From positions 496,001 to 560,000 of the forward strand of contig JBAJFE010000016.1 in assembly GCA_037903355.1 (NCBI GenBank): DNA of 64,000 nucleotides, given 5' to 3'. The DNA is from Trichuris trichiura (Eukaryota; Nematoda; Enoplea; Trichinellida; Trichuridae). The notes beneath the pieces were generated by a model. The model saw only the letters and a program-made list of their open reading frames with translations. It ran no database searches and was not told the origin of the DNA. Positions 47,493-58,395 of the stretch are shown here, piece by piece; the first letter of the stretch is position 1; each line of letters begins with the position of its first letter. Both the position numbers and the translations under genes were made by a program.

Positions 47493-48653
47493 TTAGTTGA
47501 GCGAGCAACAATTCGAGCGGGTTACAATATTCGTCCATATTTCATTTATTTCCGCTCCTTTATCTCGGTTGTAGGTTGTGTTGTTTCTAATATACAGAGC
47601 TTCCTTAATTTTTCGTAAGCGTGCATTCTTTTCATAACATAAAACTTTTGCGCCAAGGCTTAGATTGCAATGTGATGCGTGTTCCACAACAGCTGAGGCT
47701 AGTATTGCCTTTCCATGGTGATCCTTGGGTCTGATATTGGTCTTCCACGTTGTCTTGTGTGGTTGTTGCCGTTGCTGAGAATGTTTTTAGCGTTGTTATA
47801 AGTGGTTAACCCCTTTATGTGTTCATTGAATCTGTGTTCGAGGGTGTTGCCCGTTTCCCCAATGTACACTCCTGAACAGGGACATTCGATTGCGTAGACT
47901 AATCCTGTCCTTTTGTTTTCTGGGATTTTCGTTTTGTCCTTCCGGAGAATTGTCCTGAGGTTGAGGAAGTCTTTGAAAAAGACTCGGAACCCTAACCGTT
48001 TTCCTAACTGGACAATCTTTTCTCCTAGTCCTGCCACATAGGGGATAACTAAGCGTATATCAGGCAAATTACTTAGTTGCCGTGATTCCTGGTTGCGCAG
48101 CTTTTGCTTGAATACTTGGTCAATAAAAGATTTCGGGTAGTCATTTTTGTAGAATGTTTTTCTGATGTAGTTGAATTCCGATCGGAGAAATTCTGGATCA
48201 CATAAATTGATTGCTCTGTTAATCATTCCCGAGAGGATTCCGCGCATTACTAAGCGTGGATGGTGCGATGAGAAATTAAGATATTGGTCAGTGTGTGTTG
48301 GTTTTGTGTAAACTCTGGTTTTTAGTCCTTGATTAGTGCGAATAATCAATGTGTCAAGGAAGGGGAGGGTTCCGTTTGATTCTTTCTCCATTGTAAAAAC
48401 GATTTGATTGGGGCATACGATGTTAAGAAATTCTAGAAACTGTTCTTCCTTTCCATCTTTGATAATTACGAAGATGTCATCAACGTATCTTTTGAATAGT
48501 CGTGGGGCTATTTGCTTATCTACCGTTTTCAACATTTGCCTTTCAAAACTCTCCATGAATATTTCGGCCAGGATAGGAGATAGTGGGTTGCCTATAGGGA
48601 CACCGTTAGATTGTTTGTAGAACTTATTATCAAACATGAAGTAATGTTTGTAG
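47493..48653 (-). pseudogene. PLE3 RT-endonuclease fragment, frameshifted
   Basis: The frame enters at HYFMFDNKFYKQSNGVPIGNPLSP (RT motif B region), then reads FKRYVDDIFVII (motif C), the thumb, and GLVYAIECPCSGVYIGETGNT (GIY-YIG). It breaks near 47705, where a run of A's appears one base short relative to PLE1: the frame goes from TMERQY to stop, whereas the next frame continues ASAVVEHASHC..ALYIRNN to the stop near 47493. The first half of the RT is missing. Dead copy. Confidence 0.9.
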
Positions 48654-48934
48654 AACATAAGATTAACTGTTTTCAAGTACTAATTCCTAGTAGTTGTTTC
48701 CGTCATGCTGCGGCTTTGTCCGTAGTCATTAAACTTCTTCTTTCAAGTTTACTATTGCAAGGGAATTCTTAAGCTGTGCGCAAAAGCTAAAACGGGTCAC
48801 TTTTTTTGGTCATAACGGTTATGCGAATTTTCGGAATTTTATTTTTGCGTGTTCCACCTGTGCTCTTAATTTTACGCCTCGCGAGAATGTTCGTGCGATC
48901 TTATAGATCTCATCTCCCGGTCGCCCCGCCGTCG

Positions 48935-49023
48935 TACTATTATTTAACCCTTACGTAAACCTATGCCTAAGCATAGGGCTTACGTTTAGGCTTAGGCTTA
49001 CATAAGGGCAGAATAGCATGGCC
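48935..49023. repeat. Foldback repeat, TTAGGC family copy D
   Basis: TATTTAACCCTTACGTAAACCTATGCCTAAG is mirrored by CTTACGTTTAGGCTTAGGCTTACATAAGGG, followed by GCAGAATAGC, as in copies A and B. The right arm holds two direct TTAGGC-type hexamers. Confidence 0.6.
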
Positions 49024-49595
49024 AGCGTACCATCCAGAAAATGATTTAGAGATTTAAAGCGGGAACAAAAAAAATTAAACAGGCTAGCTTTAACGAAGCA
49101 ACAGCAACGAGCAGACTGGAAAGGTCGAACAATGGCGAATCACTGTTAAGGTAAAACCGGCAGGATCCCATACCACCATTTTACAGGCTAAAGTATACCT
49201 ACGATCAACCGCGTTCTATCTGTGCGACCTGATTAGCGCACAACTTGACAGGCGTCAAGTTTATGTCGCGTCAAATCGAATCCGCGTCAAACTGATCCAC
49301 ACCAAATGGTGCTAAGTTAAACAGCTCTCAGATCTCAAATAGAATGGTGTTACTATGAATGTTTGTTCCAGTTAGAAATTTAATCATCGTTGAAGCCAAA
49401 TGCAAAAATTATTAGACCATTTTCAACAATGAACAGCGAGGTGAAATAACCAGAATCGCTATTTCTACCTTTACTAACGGCCATCAGTAAGAATTTCAAA
49501 ATTCGGCAAACGTATTTTTTTTATCGTTGCACTTTATTTCATTCTTGCGGTTAGATACTGAGATATTTAAGGTTATGTCACGACCGTAATCACTG
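49024..49595. other. Intergenic, nothing supported
   Basis: No gene or RNA recognised between the foldback repeat and the next open frame. Confidence 0.4.
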
Positions 49596-49898
49596 ATGCG
49601 CAGGAACATACAGCGACTGCCTTATCTTTCAATGGAAACGGAGTTCTACCTATATAATAGTCATAATGCTTTCTACAGTAAGTCAAGGTGGACAACGGTG
49701 AAAGCTCTGCGGCATTATTTTGTCAGGCATAGCTATGTAGGCGTCTTGCTGTCAGTTTGCACTTTTCTTGGTAAGTTTATTTCACCTGCAAATCCTTTAT
49801 CCTACGTGATTTTAACTTTTGTACGCTTTGTTAAGCAACTGAGCCAACGGATTTTGCTGCTACATCTGCGAAGGCGCATTATTTCATTTTTTCCTTAA
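49596..49898 (+). CDS. Possible orphan exon, elongase-like N-terminus
   Basis: The frame from about 49632 reads METEFYLYNSHNAFYS, then a hydrophobic segment YVGVLLSVCTFLG. It reaches a strong splice donor (TTGGTAAGT) at about 49791, so only the first part would be coding. The pattern of a short polar leader with a Trp and then a first membrane segment resembles the start of ELOVL-type fatty-acid elongases. No following exon was found before the phospholipase gene. Could be a pseudogene fragment or chance. Confidence 0.25.
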   Translation: MRRNIQRLPYLSMETEFYLYNSHNAFYSKSRWTTVKALRHYFVRHSYVGVLLSVCTFLGKFISPANPLSYVILTFVRFVKQLSQRILLLHLRRRIISFFP

Positions 49899-50175
49899 AA
49901 GAGTTTGATTTTACGCTGTTTTCTGCATTCTCGCGACGAAATGTCTCTTGGAAAAAAGAAAAAGTTCACGAGCAAAGAGGAGTGACCTCATTTCGCTTTG
50001 GTGACCAAGAATATACGGGTGCGCATTGTTGAGTCGCACTCCCGTAATTGGAAGTTGCTCCGTTGAACAAGTCGGCAATAAAAGCATGTTGGAATGACAG
50101 CTGTAACCAGCTGTTCTCTGGGCAGTTGCTTCTCGATCAATCCGAGTAGATAGTGAATGATTAACCGTTGTTTAC

Positions 50176-53100
50176 ATGTCCGCTCAGTCAGCCGAGAAGT
50201 TTTGCAAGTCTAAGCATTACGCCAGAACGACGAAGCGGCTGTCCGTTGAACACATCCGTATGAATATGGTTTATCCATTCGCGGCGTTGTTCACCTTGAT
50301 TTTTCTGATTGGTCAAGCTAGTTGTGCCACCGAACAATATCGTCGTGCATGCTATCGAGAGGATTTGCGTTATATCTACCTGACCGATGGCGACTGTCCT
50401 AAAAGCCGTACATTCGTTACCGCAGGCCAGGCACGTTTTCAGAACAAAATCAGCTCAGTAGGGTAAGTAGGTAACGCACCTAACAAAAATGGAGGGCAGT
50501 TTCAGCTTTAGTTTAGCAAAATTCTTTTCTCGATAACAAAGCACATATTCAGCATCCAAACTTAACTAAATGCCTTACATGCTTTAAAAAATTAGGCTAT
50601 GGAATTTTTCCAAGTATGATTCTACTAATCATTTCGTGTCACCCATTTCTTTCCCGTGCGTAAGCATAGGCAGCTTTTTACTAAGGCTCGTTGTCCTGCA
50701 GTGAAGCATTAACGCCACCTATATTTCGTCAATTCGGTAAGAATGCTTCGCCTAAGTGGCCTAACTTGTTTGTCCTACAAGTCACGCAATTACGGGCGTG
50801 AAATATTTCTTCTACGTCAATTTCCTGTTTGCCCATGTAAAGTCAACAAGACGACGGCGGGATGATTTGTCCCGTTGTCAATTTTTCGGAAATGATCTCT
50901 TTCCGGCATGCCAAGGACCAAAAATGGGCAGTCCCAAAAACTTCCTTAATCATCTCTCACCTAAAAGTGTTTCCATTTCATTCGCTCGAATAGGTTATCG
51001 CTATAAAAAAATGAACATAAAAACTTGTTGCTTTTAGTAGAAAATCATTGTTCCAAAGAAGCTTAGCAAATGCTTACACCTTGTTTGAACTGTCTAAGGA
51101 ATGACAGCTCTTTGATCACTTTGCTAAAACAAGATTACCTTATCCTTAAGCGGTTTAAGTCAGTGGTTTACTTTTGAGCTTTTAGATTGCAGTGTCGATC
51201 TGTTGCTCCATACGGCGGTTGCGCAAAGGCGACAGAGGTTAAGTGATATGCTGATTAAATAACTCGACAGATTAACAACGCTTTACGGTTAGAAAAGTTA
51301 CCTTATCTTTCTGTGTAAACGTCATTCCCCTTTCGGCATATTTATTTTTTTCATAAAGCCTTATTTGGCCAATAAGGAAAGCTTTCTTCAGTAGTGCCTT
51401 TCTGGCGCCTTTTGTAAAGACAAAATATTCTAAAACATTCCAAAAATGATGTACCCACGTTATGCAAACGTGTAGCTTACCATTTAAGGGCCCATAAGCC
51501 CACTTGCGGAAACAAGCTCTAACAAAGTTTAATATTGATGCTTACGCGGTTTAGTTCTTGAAATAGCCAATAAAGAAGAATCCATTTGGGAAAAAAGCAG
51601 CGACTTAAGAAGCTTAGCAACTCAGCTTTTTGAAATATTGTACTTGGCGCATTCTTTAACGATACTCGCGGTTGCTGTCCCCGCAGGCTTTGATACAATG
51701 TCGATAGTTTGCATCATACGTATGCTAACTGTACGAATGAAGTAATCCACTAATATCTCGGAAAAGTCAAGTTCAATTGTACGTTCAGTTCGTAGCTCGT
51801 AAAAGGCTCTAATTTCAGATGGGCGTTTCTGGAAATTGAAACCAACGAAGCTTTGGATAACATGCACCAAGCTTATGTTGCTGGTCTGCTTGAAGGCAAC
51901 TTGACTCGCTCCTTAATAGAGAAACATTGGAAGAACACCTATGCGGGCTATTGTTACAACGCATCGCAGTACTGCGATGACTTGTTCGACTATCTTAACT
52001 CCAATATTGCCTGGATGCGCAGTCAGTCGTATGAGCACTGCGATCAGCCTTTTTGGAATCAAGTAACTGCGGCTTTCATGATTACTCATTCTAGGGCGGA
52101 CAGTTAAGCAGATGGGACCATGTGGAAAATGTGTATATACAGTCAGTTCACGTTTCTTTTTTTTTTTTAGGTTGGAACAATGTTAACCCAACTGGCTGGT
52201 CTCGAAGACGGCTACTACGACACCATCGGTGTTCCTCATACGCAGTTTAACCACTTTGGACTTCTGTACGCAAGACAAATCTTTTTCTTAGCATTCAGGT
52301 TTAATGATTTTCAGGCTCCTTCAAATGAGCGGCGACTTAATGGATTTGGAGCGCAAATTTAAGAGACCTAAGCATCTGCATTCCGTTAGGTTTGGTTGCA
52401 GCGCCTTTATTCTGCCCATGCTTGAAAATAGGGATGTATTTTTCTCGCACGTGACTTGGTCGTCCTACGATACCATGCTTAGAATTGAAAAGCTTTACAA
52501 ATTGCCATTTGTTTCTCCGGAAGGCTAGTTTTTTTGGCCGGAAAATTTAACTCGCTTAATTTGCTTGTGCTTAGAAGGCGGAGTGGTGCCTGGCTTCGCA
52601 ATTTCCATGTCTTCGTATCCGGGAGTTTTGTTGTCAATCGATGATTACTACCTTACTTCAGCTGCTTTGGTAAGCAAGCTTTGCTAATGAAAATAGTCCG
52701 CAGGCAAACTATGTGAAACAGTGTCAGAAGAACTTTTTAAAAATTCTTGGACATGTTAAAATTTTAGGCGGTTACAGAAACTACGATTGGAAATGACAAT
52801 GAGACGTCGTATGGCTATATAACAGAGTACGAAGTGCCAAGCTGGATAAGGGTGATGGTCGCTAATCGCCTTTCAAAAACTGCTAAGCAATGGACTGAAC
52901 AGTTTAGTCAGTTCAGTTCTGGAACGTTAGCATCTGGCAGTATTACCAACATTTGAGCTAATACCGCCAGTTTTGTTTAAGCTACACCAATCAGTGGATG
53001 ATTGTTGACTACAAAGCAGTTCCTACCGATCTGACTCACTTCGATTACGAAAACGTTTTTTACGTTTTGGAAGAAATACCGTAAGCATTACCTGCTTATA

Positions 53101-54431
53101 TTTATACCCCTCAACTATTATTAATTCGCATTTCTTCCTTGGTTTTCTTTATGCATTTTCTATTCTGAATTTTTTAGTACACCTCTTCATTTATACTTTA
53201 TGCGCGCTTTTAATAATCTTTACTAAATTAGACTCGCTTGGTAGCATGTCGCATTGTAATTTTTTCAGGGGTTTCATTGTGACTGAAGACTTGACACGCA
53301 CAATTTACAAGCAAGGATATTGGGCGAGTTATAACATACCGTAAGTTAGTTTTTTAAAACCAAACCCGGACGTGAAAATTTGCTCATTCACCTCTTAAAT
53401 ATGAATTCTTTGTAAGGTCATCTAAGCTGGATTTTTTATTTTTGTTCCGTACTGCTCATCTGTTTTAACTGAAACGACAAAAACTTGTCGCTCTAGTTTT
53501 CTAAGGATCCATCAGACGTACTGTATTGTTTTTAAGAATTCAGGTTTCTTTCCGGCTATAGTGACTCAAGAGAGGTCGTTATCTTGTGTCAGCAATTATT
53601 AAAATTTAGTCGTGTGCAACTGCTCCTGTTTAGTTATTTCCGAGCTATTTTTAATGCGTCAAATCAACTGGCAAACGTTGAAAAGTATGGAGACTGGTTT
53701 ACCCACGAAAATAATCCAAGGGCTCTTATCTTCAAGAGAAATTGGACAAGTGTTAACGACATGCGTTCACTCATTCGACTCATGAGGTATGCATTCAAAT
53801 TATTGAGATTCTTGCTCAGAATAGAGAATTTCCATTGCGGATACAGCTTAGTTCTTTTTTTTTACTTTGGCAATACAAAATCAAGAAGCAAAATGGAGAA
53901 ACAAGGAGCTTTCAGAACTTTTCTCGTGCCTTTCGTCCTCAGTGTGGAATTGTGCCTCCAAAACTTTAAATAAACGTGATAGACTATACAACGTTCAGAG
54001 AAGCTCTGTTTTTAAGGTACAATAATTTCAAAGTTGATCCGCTTTCTGCGTGCAATTGCACACCTCCGTACAGCGCAGAAAATGCCATTTCTGCTCGAAA
54101 TGATTTGAATGATCCGAACGGACAATATCCTTTCCCGGCGTTGGGTCATAGGCCTCACGGAGGCACTGATTTGAAGGTATGACTGTTGTTACAGACTTTT
54201 ATCTTTACTTTTGCTCGTATGCGCTTTAAAGTTCTCATAGAATACTCTGTTCAGGCAACAAACATTGATTTGATGAAGTCTCTACGCTTTGTTGCTATTT
54301 GTGGTCCCACTTATGACGATTTACCACCGTTCCAATGGTCAAAGAGTTATTGGTCAACCAAGCTACCACATTACGGGCATCCCGACTTGTTTTCCTTTGG
54401 ACCAATAATTAACGGTTGGAAGTTCATATAA
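50176..54431 (+). CDS. Phospholipase B-like protein (PLBD / lama family), multi-exon
   Basis: Secreted or lysosomal Ntn-hydrolase-fold enzyme. The likely start is the Met at 50260, directly before a signal peptide (VYPFAALFTLIFLIGQASC); an in-frame Met at 50176 would add 28 polar residues. Exon 1 ends at 50462, and after an intron of about 1.36 kb exon 2 begins at 51819 (join GWAFLEIETNEALDNMHQAY). Further exons hold LAGLEDGYYD (about 52190), VRFGCSAFILPMLENRDVFFSHVTWSSYDTM (about 52390), GGVVPGFAISMSSYPGVLLSIDDYY (about 52575), NQWMIVDYKAVP (about 52990), GFIVTEDLTRTIYKQGYWASYN (about 53270), IFNASNQLA (about 53650), DPLSACNCTPPYSAENAISARNDLND (about 54040) and CGPTYDDLPPFQWSKS (about 54300). 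The Cys of GCSAF matches the family's autocatalytic N-terminal nucleophile. AATAAA near 54656 is a candidate poly(A) signal. Some exon borders are approximate. Confidence 0.9.
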
Positions 54432-54720
54432 TATTTCCAAAAGTGGAAGTCAGTTCTGCTGAAGTGAATCAGGTTCATTTGAAGAGCCTCCAGATTATTA
54501 CACTTTTAGGGCTGAGCTTTGAGACGGATAATTTCAGTTAAAACTTGACGAAACCGTCTTATCTCTGAACGTCACTAACAAAATCGACAGCTTATACTCT
54601 TACCAGTTCGTAATGTTTTCTACCTGAAACTATGTCATCACTTTATTGTGAACAAAAATAAAGCATTACTTCAAAGCCTTTTGGCTAACGTAAGCTATGC
54701 AAAGTGAATTTTTTAAAATA

Positions 54721-54730
54721 AGTTTTAATT
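54721..54730. repeat. Target-site duplication, left copy (PLE2)
   Basis: AGTTTTAATT occurs here and at 56370-56379, at the two edges of PLE2 homology. Confidence 0.6.
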
Positions 54731-54798
54731 GAAAATATCTTTATTACGGATTCTGTCCCGTTGAGAAGTAAAATAAAAAGACTTTTTCTTTCCGAAAC

Positions 54799-54826
54799 TT
54801 TCGGGTCTGCTGCGACCCGTCTTCAG
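54799..54826 (-). ncRNA. Hammerhead-ribozyme-like hairpin of PLE2
   Basis: Minus strand: CTGAAGA, C, GGGTC, loop GCAGCA, GACCC, GAAA. It differs from PLE1 by one loop base; the following bases differ too (GTTTCGG versus GCTTCGG). Confidence 0.5.
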
Positions 54827-55066
54827 CGGTCCAATGATGTGTGTGGTGGCTACTGAGACAACATTTGTCTTCCGTCACTTATCAACGTTTAAAACGAGAG
54901 TTTTAAAGTTCTTCATCTGTGTCTGTCAGCTGCCAGTATTCTTGTAGAAATTTGTTAATGCATGGGCCGACCTTGTAGTTTCGTTTTCAATTTTTATCCC
55001 TTTGTTCCAAAAATGTGATTTGATTTTTCTTCAGTGTTTCAGTTCCCATTGATTTTAGCTTGTGTG

Positions 55067-56368
55067 TCAACTATTAAGGGAACAACAATTGTGGAGTGTA
55101 ATGATATTTGTCCATAAATCACTAATGTCTGCCCCTTGGTCTCGATTGAAAGTCACGTTGTTTCTAATATAGAGAGCCTCTTTTAGTTTTCTTAGGTGTA
55201 GGTTACTTTCATAGCAAAGGGCTCTTGGATGGAGGGGCTGTTTGCAATTCACCGCATGTTCTACCACCGCGGAAGCTTGAATTGCCTTTTCCATGGTTTT
55301 TGTTGGATCCAATATTGGTCTTCCGCGGCGAGGTATTGGGGAGTGCATATTGTGTAGGCTACTTTTTGCATTGTTGTAACTGTTTAGTTTCCTTATGTGT
55401 TCTTGGAATCGGTGTTCTAAAGTATTCCCTGTTTCGCCGACGTAAACTGCTGAACAAGAGCATTCGATCGCGTAGATGAGACCCGTTCTTTCGTTTATGG
55501 GAATTTTCCTTTTGTCCGTCCGGAGAATTGATCTGAGATTGGGAGAATTTTTGAAAAAGACTCTGAAACCCAATCTTTTACCTAGCTGAATAAACTTTTC
55601 GCCTAGTCCCGCCACATATGGAACAACTAAACGTGGATATAGTGAGGTATTAGGATCAGGAGCTTTACCTTTGTGTAGCCTGTATTTGAATACTCGGTCA
55701 ATGAAGGATTTAGGATAATGATTTTTGTAGAAGACTTTTCTAATATAGTTAAGTTCCGGCTGTAGATATTCAGGGTCACATATATTGACTGCCCTATCGA
55801 CCATTCCGGAGAGGATTCCACGCATTACTGATCGTGGATGATGTGATGAGAAGTTGAGATATTGTTCAGTCTGCGTGGGTTTCCTATAGACTCTGGTTTT
55901 AAGCCCTTCATTTGTGCGAATAATAAGCACATCTAGAAAGGGAAGACTTTTGTTTTCTTCTTTTTCCATGGTGAAGACTATCTGGTTTGGGCGCATGTTG
56001 TTGAGGAATTGTAGAAATTGTTCTTCTTTTCCGGCCTTGATAATTACAAAGATATCGTCCACATATCTTTTGAAGAGGAGTGGGGCGATTTGTCTGTCTA
56101 CGTTTTCGAAAATTCTTCTTTCAAGGTTTTCCATAAAAACTTCTGCTAAGACTGGGGATAAAGAACTGCCCATTGGGACTCCGCTGGATTGTTTGTAGTA
56201 TTTGTTGTCAAAGGTGAAGTAATTGCCATCTTGCATGCAAAAAGAAACCAGCTTGATAATGTGAAAGGGATTTAACTTTGTTCTGCTGGGTAGACTTGTA
56301 TCTGCATTGAGGAGGCTGTACAACATCTCCAATGTGTCTGGCACTGGAATGCTCGGGAATAAGTCTTT
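55067..56368 (-). pseudogene. PLE2 RT-endonuclease, N-terminally truncated
   Basis: The open frame continues without a break from DLFPSIPVPDTLEML (RT motif A) through RYVDDIFVII and GIY-YIG to the same C-terminal CCSLNS as PLE1. By eye the shared part differs at only about three residues (VFMEN versus VFMGN, RPILDP versus RPMLDP, ADISDLW versus ADISNLW). The fingers and most of the palm start are lost, so it cannot encode a functional RT alone. Confidence 0.9.
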
Positions 56369-56379
56369 GAGTTTTAATT

Positions 56380-57340
56380 TGACTAAATACAAGCACATAA
56401 AACATCATGAACGCGTATTAACAATATGCGCTAGGCGAAAGCCGCTCTGCGTATCGTTGCGGCACGAAGTGATTCTGTGTGCAAGCATTTAACTTAACGC
56501 TCGCTTTCCTTCTGTGTTACGGAAGAGTTTACGCTTTTCACTCCTATGAAAGGAAGTAAATATTCGCGTATTTAACGTTACCACGTTACGGCAAGCACAA
56601 ATATTTTTGTTCGTACGTATTTGCCGCCAAACTGTAGCTTTTAAAGCTTTAACTTAAAGTTGTAGCAGTGCGGGTAAAATCGTACGCTAAAATAAGAATA
56701 TGTATCTTGATTATCATTTAATGCTTACTATCTAAATCGAAATCATCTTCGCCAACAATGGCGAACATAGTTCATTGTTTTTGTAAAGAAAAAAATTATT
56801 TATAAGTTTTTAATGCTACTGGCGCTCGTCCAAGTGCTCTTATAAGCGGACGCACGCAGAGTTTGTTGTATTGTTAATAGTGGAGTTATCACTTGTAAAA
56901 TTATTATCTTTTCGTAAGGTCACTGATCTGGAAAAAAAACTTCTATTTATACTCATGGAATACGTAGTAGAAATTTTGGCTGCATTCGCGCATCGTCATT
57001 AACGAAGGGACAAAATTCCTACTGTTGATGATGAACAAAATTCAGGTTCGCGTGAAGAACGTTGACGTGGTGTAAGGAAACTACCTGCGAAAAATCACTT
57101 ATAAAAGTGCGAAAGCTCAACCGTTCACGGCGGAAAAGCAGTTGTGATTCGCTCAAACCTGTTGGGTAGTTAACAATCCTTGTCGCCGCAGGTCTGCGTG
57201 AGTCAGACTTTTTCGTTCAGGCCACATTGCTTAGTGGTGTGTTTTCTTTTTTTACAGTTTTTTTCTCAAATATTTAGCAGTTTTTCTTTTGAATACACAG
57301 CGTTTTGTAACGCGTGCGTAAATTTACGCCTAAATTTTTA
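56380..57340. other. Intergenic, nothing supported
   Basis: AT-rich spacer downstream of PLE2 homology; no frame with coding character. Confidence 0.4.
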
Positions 57341-57376
57341 GCGCTGACGACGGGTCACGCTTGTGCGAGAAAGCGC
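57341..57376 (+). repeat. Decayed hammerhead-like hairpin, probable PLE trace
   Basis: GCGCTGACGACGGGTCACG, then GAGAAAGCGC. CTGACGA at 57344-57350 and GAAA at 57369-57372 are kept in order and spacing, but the stem no longer pairs fully. No PLE coding sequence nearby. Confidence 0.3.
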
Positions 57377-58395
57377 TGCATAAATATTGCTTTAAAAACT
57401 GGCTAGATATTGGCAAAAAGCAGATTGTTTCCGTAAGCATAAAATCTACCGTGAAAGCAACTCAAGTCAACGAAATGAAGTACATCTATTTCCGAAATTC
57501 AAAATATTCTTTTAAAAATTAGCAGTGTGTGCTAAGTAATACTGGAGTATAAATTCCACTCTAAAGCAGCTAATTCTGGCAGTAACCAAACGTTCTGGCA
57601 GAACGTACCTGAGAATCAACATTTTCTGATTTTATGCTTTAAAGATGATCAGGATAGATGAGCTAATATGCTTTAAGCTGCAGCTCATTCGTTGTCTTTG
57701 TGGTAGAGCTGACGCGTTGTTGCGCACGCTAAGCAGAGCGGTCGTTTGATACTTTCTCATTTTGCAGTTCGGTTGTCTACAAGTAACTTTTTTCAGGTGA
57801 GCTCAATATTTATCTTTTCAAATTAAGTCCGATGCAGCGAAGCTGCTGAAAAAGTAGCAGATAATTTATTTTTCTTTGTCTTTCTTCTTTGCTTCTGTAC
57901 GACAACCGCCGATGGTCACTGCTGCGGTCCTTGATTTTAGTACAGTACTGTTTACAGTTCCTTTCTCCACTTATTTTACTATCCAAAGATTAAGCTTGAG
58001 AGCTCCACTATACCTCTTTATTTCTGTTTAGTCCTTCTCGAACGTTTGGTACAATTAAATGAGTAAATCTTAGTTGTATTATGTTTATTTAATACGCCAA
58101 TATCTAACTTGCGTTCATTGCACTGCTGTAGGTAGGTGAGCCAGCAAAAAGAGAGGGCCCTTCCCTGTACGTAATACAGCTCTAAAATGTATTACTCTTA
58201 CTGTTCAGCTATTCAGCTGGGTTTTTATAAATGTGGCGAATATCAATTCACAGTTAAGCTTGCAAAGCAGCTGATTTCCTGTAACACTCCGCCTCTCAAT
58301 AAATTAGAGTCGCTGATATTTAAAAAACAAAATTTCACTAATCATATTTTTTGCTTCATTGTACACGCCAGCGTAATTGAAATGGACTGTTCCAG
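57377..58395. other. Intergenic, CK2-like gene upstream region
   Basis: The 70-codon frame 58187-58399 runs into the kinase start and shows no domain. The acceptor-like GTTCCAG before 58396 suggests that the sequence just upstream is intron or outron. Confidence 0.4.

Larger units (their letters stand above)
47199..48673 (-). mobile_element. PLE3: 5'-truncated Penelope-like element with 16-bp TSD
   Basis: A 16-bp direct repeat, TAAGATTAACTGTTTT, occurs at 47199-47214 and 48658-48673 and brackets the element exactly where PLE homology starts and stops. The element lies on the minus strand and starts inside the RT domain (5' truncation). It retains motifs B and C, the thumb, the GIY-YIG domain and the 3' end with its hammerhead-like hairpin. 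The protein is clearly diverged from PLE1, so this is a second family. Confidence 0.88.
54731..56369 (-). mobile_element. PLE2: 5'-truncated near-identical copy of PLE1
   Basis: Minus-strand copy of the PLE1 3' half, including the 3' terminal repeat (about 54729-54790), the hammerhead-like hairpin and the C-terminal part of the ORF. Homology to PLE1 stops inside RT motif A, at about 56368, as expected from incomplete reverse transcription. A 10-bp direct repeat brackets it. Confidence 0.88.
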
